Positions 61,630 through 64,000 of a DNA stretch of 64,000 bases are shown piece by piece; within the stretch, counting starts at the first letter, position 1; the number at the start of each line of letters is the position of its first letter. The translations under genes and the position numbers were made by a program. The notes beneath the pieces are model-generated. The model had not been told where the DNA came from, did no database searches, and was given only the letters and a program-made list of their open reading frames with translations. The DNA is from Ktedonospora formicarum (GTDB lineage Bacteria; Chloroflexota; Ktedonobacteria; Ktedonobacterales; Ktedonobacteraceae), in contig NZ_BNJF01000004.1 in the NCBI RefSeq assembly GCF_016587355.1, forward strand, positions 186,001 to 250,000, read 5' to 3'.

Positions 61630-62354
61630 CCCGATCCGGAGTATGTGCGAAAAAAAAGGCTCGTGACCGTTTGATCGCATACGCTCACCCCCGGTCGGAT
61701 TGGGCGATTGGCTTCCTTGATGAGGTCTGGTGGAGTCGATTTGCCCTGCCGCGCTTTCACGCCTGGCAAGATCCCGAGCACCCGATACGCCTCGTCGAGC
61801 AATCCTGGAAAAAAGGTGACCTCGATCCCAAAGCACTGGCTTGCTATGGCGTCCTCTGGCAAGAAGGCACCGCAGAAGAACCGGTGCGCGATCAGATGTG
61901 GTTGCGTTTTGTCACGGGGCGTCCTGTCAGCGGCACCACGCTTCAGTTTCTCGACTGGTGCTGCCAGCGTTTGGCCCAGCAAGGCAAACACCATTGGCTG
62001 CTGATCTGGGATAATGCGTCCTGGCATGTGAGCAAGATGGTACGCACTTGGATCAGAGAGCACAATCAGCACGTCAAAGCCTCGGAAAGCGGTGTACGGA
62101 TTTTGCCCTTCTTGTTGCCTAAGCAAAGCCCCTGGCTCAACCCGATTGAACCCAAGTGGGTCCACGGCAAGCGCAATGTGGTCGAACGTGATGGCTTGCT
62201 TTCGGCACATCAATTGGCAAGCCGCGTTTGTGCGTATTATGGGTGCACATATGGGCCTATTAGGCCCGCGCGAGAAATTTACAACGCTAAGCCTTTAAAA
62301 GAGTCCAGAGGCGGGCAGAAGCCGGCTCTTCATGGTTTTGAGAGAGAGCGGTGA
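61630..62354 (+). CDS. IS630-family transposase, 3' exon (read through a -1 frameshift)
   Basis: The exon starts PDPEYVRKK in the spliced frame and meets A8 at 61650-61657; staying in frame ends at a stop (RKKRLVTV), while a -1 slip gives KKARDRLIAYAHPRSDWAIG and the whole catalytic domain: FLDEVWWSRF (Asp region), LLIWDNASWHVSKM (second Asp) and SPWLNPIEPKW (Glu). The run A AAA AAA G is a canonical bacterial slippery site, so this may be programmed frameshifting as in other insertion sequences, not decay. The C-terminus ends at 62354. Confidence 0.75.
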
Positions 62355-62369
62355 TGAGATGAAGCTCTT

Positions 62370-62405
62370 GAGTGGGAGGAGCGCTTGGGAGGGCTCCTCC
62401 CACTC
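62370..62405 (+). terminator. Perfect 13-bp hairpin after the transposase
   Basis: GAGTGGGAGGAGC (62370-62382) and GCTCCTCCCACTC (62393-62405) pair perfectly with a ten-base loop. No long T-run follows. It separates the convergent transposase and P450 remnant and could serve both as terminator. Confidence 0.6.
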
Positions 62406-62439
62406 ATAGGAGAGGGATCTGCGAGCCAGAATGCCCGTT

Positions 62440-62880
62440 CTACTCCTTCTCCCAAGTTAAGGGCAACGTCTTTACCCCAAAAGCGGATATGCTCTTGAGC
62501 ATAGACAGTGGCACATCGGGCACGTGCCAGGAGTCATGCAGGCGGTCGAGCAGCGCGTTCAGCGCAATCTTCGCCTCCAAACGCGTCAGGGGAGCACTCA
62601 GACAGAAGTGGATGCCGCATCCGAAGCCCAGGTGCCGATTGGGCACACGCTCGATCATGAACTGATCGGCATCGGGGAACTGGGCCTCATCCCGATTGGC
62701 CGAGGCGATCCAGGCAAAGAGTACCTAACCAGCTTCTCTGCGCTGATCGCCAATCGTCGTCTCGGTCACAACCCAGCGCACCATGAGTTTGACTGGCGCG
62801 TAGGAGCGCAGTGCCTCTTTAAGTGCTCTCGGTACCAGGTCGCGATGGGCACGCAGACGTTCACCGCTTTTCAATTCCCC
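62440..62880 (-). pseudogene. Cytochrome P450 C-terminal remnant
   Basis: In one minus-strand frame the sequence reads LKEALRSYAPVKLMVRWVVT, then an in-frame TAG after RREAG, VLFAWIASANRDEAQFPDA, and LGFGCGIHFCLSAPLTRLEA. This covers the ExxR-to-heme region of a P450; the FxxGxHxC heme-thiolate motif is clear. The first two thirds of the protein are missing and the stop is internal, so it is dead. Its upstream edge (about 62880) contacts the beta-lactamase-like gene region. Confidence 0.85.
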
Positions 62881-62957
62881 ATCCTTTCACCTGTTCGTGG
62901 GGTCCTCCCTCCCGAAAAAGGAACCCGGGGAATGAAGTCGGTCACGTGCAGTATCTG

Positions 62958-64000
62958 TTATCCCAGGCAGGCCACGACCGCCGCAGCCAGGTCCGACGCC
63001 CGTGGTTCGCCAATGCGGAATGACCACAGATTCATGATGTAGCTGAAGCCAACGCCAGCATCGGGGTCGCCGAAGGCAATCGATCCGCCGGAGCCGGGAT
63101 GCCCGAATGAGGCTGGCCCTACCATGGGCATCGGCGGACAGGACCGCCAGAACCCGAGCGACATGTAGAAGGAGCGCTCAGCCGGAAGATTGAGTCCCGC
63201 CGGAAGCCCGTTCATCCGCGTCTTGTCAGTCTGGACGACGGTCATCCTCTCGACCGTCGCCGGATCGAGCAGCCGCACGCCATCAACCTCGCTCACCGTG
63301 GCCGCGTACATCCGTGCCAGAGATCGAGCGTCAGCGTACATGTTGCAACAGGGGAACTCAGCAGCGCGCCAGGCACGCGTGTTCATATAACCGGTGCTGG
63401 GGTCCATCGCGCCTCCGAGGAGGCCGGCGCGGGTTTGTACGGAGTCCGGGCCCCACATGGAGTTCACCCAGGCGACGACCGTCTCCCTATCGAGGCCGAA
63501 GTTCTCGGTCATCCCATCGATCATCTCCTCCAACGTGAACGGAGCAGCGTACTCGACCCGCGCCACCTTTCCCTCTTGCTCCTCGGGCAGCCCGATCCAT
63601 GCATTCAACCCAAGCGGGGCCGCGACCTCGTCGGCGAAGAAGGTGCCAAGCGATTTGCCGGCGATCCGGCGCACGACCTCCCCGACCAGGAACCCGAAAG
63701 TCGCGGCGTGGTAGACGTGCTCGGCGCCCGGCTTCCACAGCGGCTTCTGCGCCTCCAGGGCCCGGATGACTGGATGCCACTCGCAGGCTTCCTCGAACGT
63801 CAGCGGTCCATCGATGAATGGCAGGCCGGCCTGGTGTGAAAGCAGCCAGCGCACCGTGATCTGTTCCTTACCGGCAGCGCCGAACTCGGGCCAGTATTTG
63901 ACCACCGGAGCGTCCAGATCGAGCAAGCCGCGCTGCACCAGCAAATGCGCGCAGATCGCGGCCGCGCCTTTGGTCGTGGATGCGACGGCGACGATGGTAT
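62958..64000 (-). CDS. Serine hydrolase of the beta-lactamase/EstB family, N-terminus beyond the window
   Basis: The frame is open to the right edge, giving about 347 residues. VAVASTTKGAAAICAHLLVQ holds the SxxK motif (STTK) with the nucleophile serine; the Tyr motif appears as HVYHAATFGFLVGEV and GHPGSGGS replaces the KTG box. These are features of class C beta-lactamase-like esterases and carboxypeptidases (EstB type), more often esterases than antibiotic-destroying enzymes. The stop lies at 62958. The start is outside the window, so any signal peptide cannot be judged. High GC suggests a different origin from its left neighbours. Confidence 0.85.
   Translation of the reverse strand, partial: TIVAVASTTKGAAAICAHLLVQRGLLDLDAPVVKYWPEFGAAGKEQITVRWLLSHQAGLPFIDGPLTFEEACEWHPVIRALEAQKPLWKPGAEHVYHAATFGFLVGEVVRRIAGKSLGTFFADEVAAPLGLNAWIGLPEEQEGKVARVEYAAPFTLEEMIDGMTENFGLDRETVVAWVNSMWGPDSVQTRAGLLGGAMDPSTGYMNTRAWRAAEFPCCNMYADARSLARMYAATVSEVDGVRLLDPATVERMTVVQTDKTRMNGLPAGLNLPAERSFYMSLGFWRSCPPMPMVGPASFGHPGSGGSIAFGDPDAGVGFSYIMNLWSFRIGEPRASDLAAAVVACLG

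Overview
The window reads as accessory DNA from a Ktedonobacteria-like member of the Chloroflexota. This is an inference from style, not a database match: a Ser/Thr kinase with a C-terminal membrane domain, a PadR regulator with a membrane companion, HEAT, TPR and pentapeptide proteins, and a very dense mix of IS4, IS1634, IS630, ISL3, ISAs1, IS701, IS605, Tn3 and group II intron sequences, many of them broken. No rRNA or tRNA gene, CRISPR array or core housekeeping operon was seen.

Layout. 1-11.4 kb: a gene cut by the window edge, an intact IS4-type element, a serine recombinase beside a 41-bp palindrome, an IS1634 element, transposase remnants, two full HEAT-type paralogues plus the scars of a third, and a pentapeptide-repeat gene broken into pieces. 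11.9-31.5 kb: a coherent plasmid- or island-like block. It opens with a 929-aa protein (minus strand) that carries an iteron-like repeat array and has palindromes upstream, then runs on the plus strand through about 16 mostly unfamiliar genes, including csrA, a tyrosine recombinase, an ArsR regulator, a DnaQ-like protein, TPR/HEAT proteins and a flavin monooxygenase-like protein, and ends at a serine resolvase. In this block most genes are preceded by a stem-loop, often with a T-run, that sits directly against the Shine-Dalgarno sequence.

31.8-38.6 kb: a membrane-protein gene broken by a 27-bp tandem repeat, a frameshifted tyrosine recombinase beside an att-like palindrome, a TPR protein flanked by small palindromic elements, and exported or anchored proteins. 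38.6-44.5 kb: an intact ISL3 element, an O-methyltransferase, an AraC regulator and a decayed ISL3 element. 44.6-49.7 kb: a compact accessory cluster (membrane protein, PD-(D/E)XK nuclease-like protein, DUF4231/SLATT-like membrane protein, membrane J-protein, and a last gene split by a TnpB element) that could be a defence or stress system. 49.7-54.6 kb: a two-component system and an acyltransferase inside a roughly 95-bp inverted repeat, then a Ser/Thr kinase.

54.6-64 kb: a group II intron remnant; a second copy of the end of the 29.6-30.8 kb segment whose terminator loop is exactly inverted; a Tn3 transposase stub cut by a 1.3-kb element with perfect 42-bp inverted ends that carries padR; an IS630 transposase interrupted by a group II intron just upstream of an A8 slippery run; a P450 remnant; and a beta-lactamase-like serine hydrolase running off the right edge.

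The strongest candidates for undescribed biology are the attenuator-like leader architecture of the 15-30 kb block, especially the competing pairings at 15464-15581, the 44.7-49.6 kb gene cluster, and the inverted-end padR cassette.
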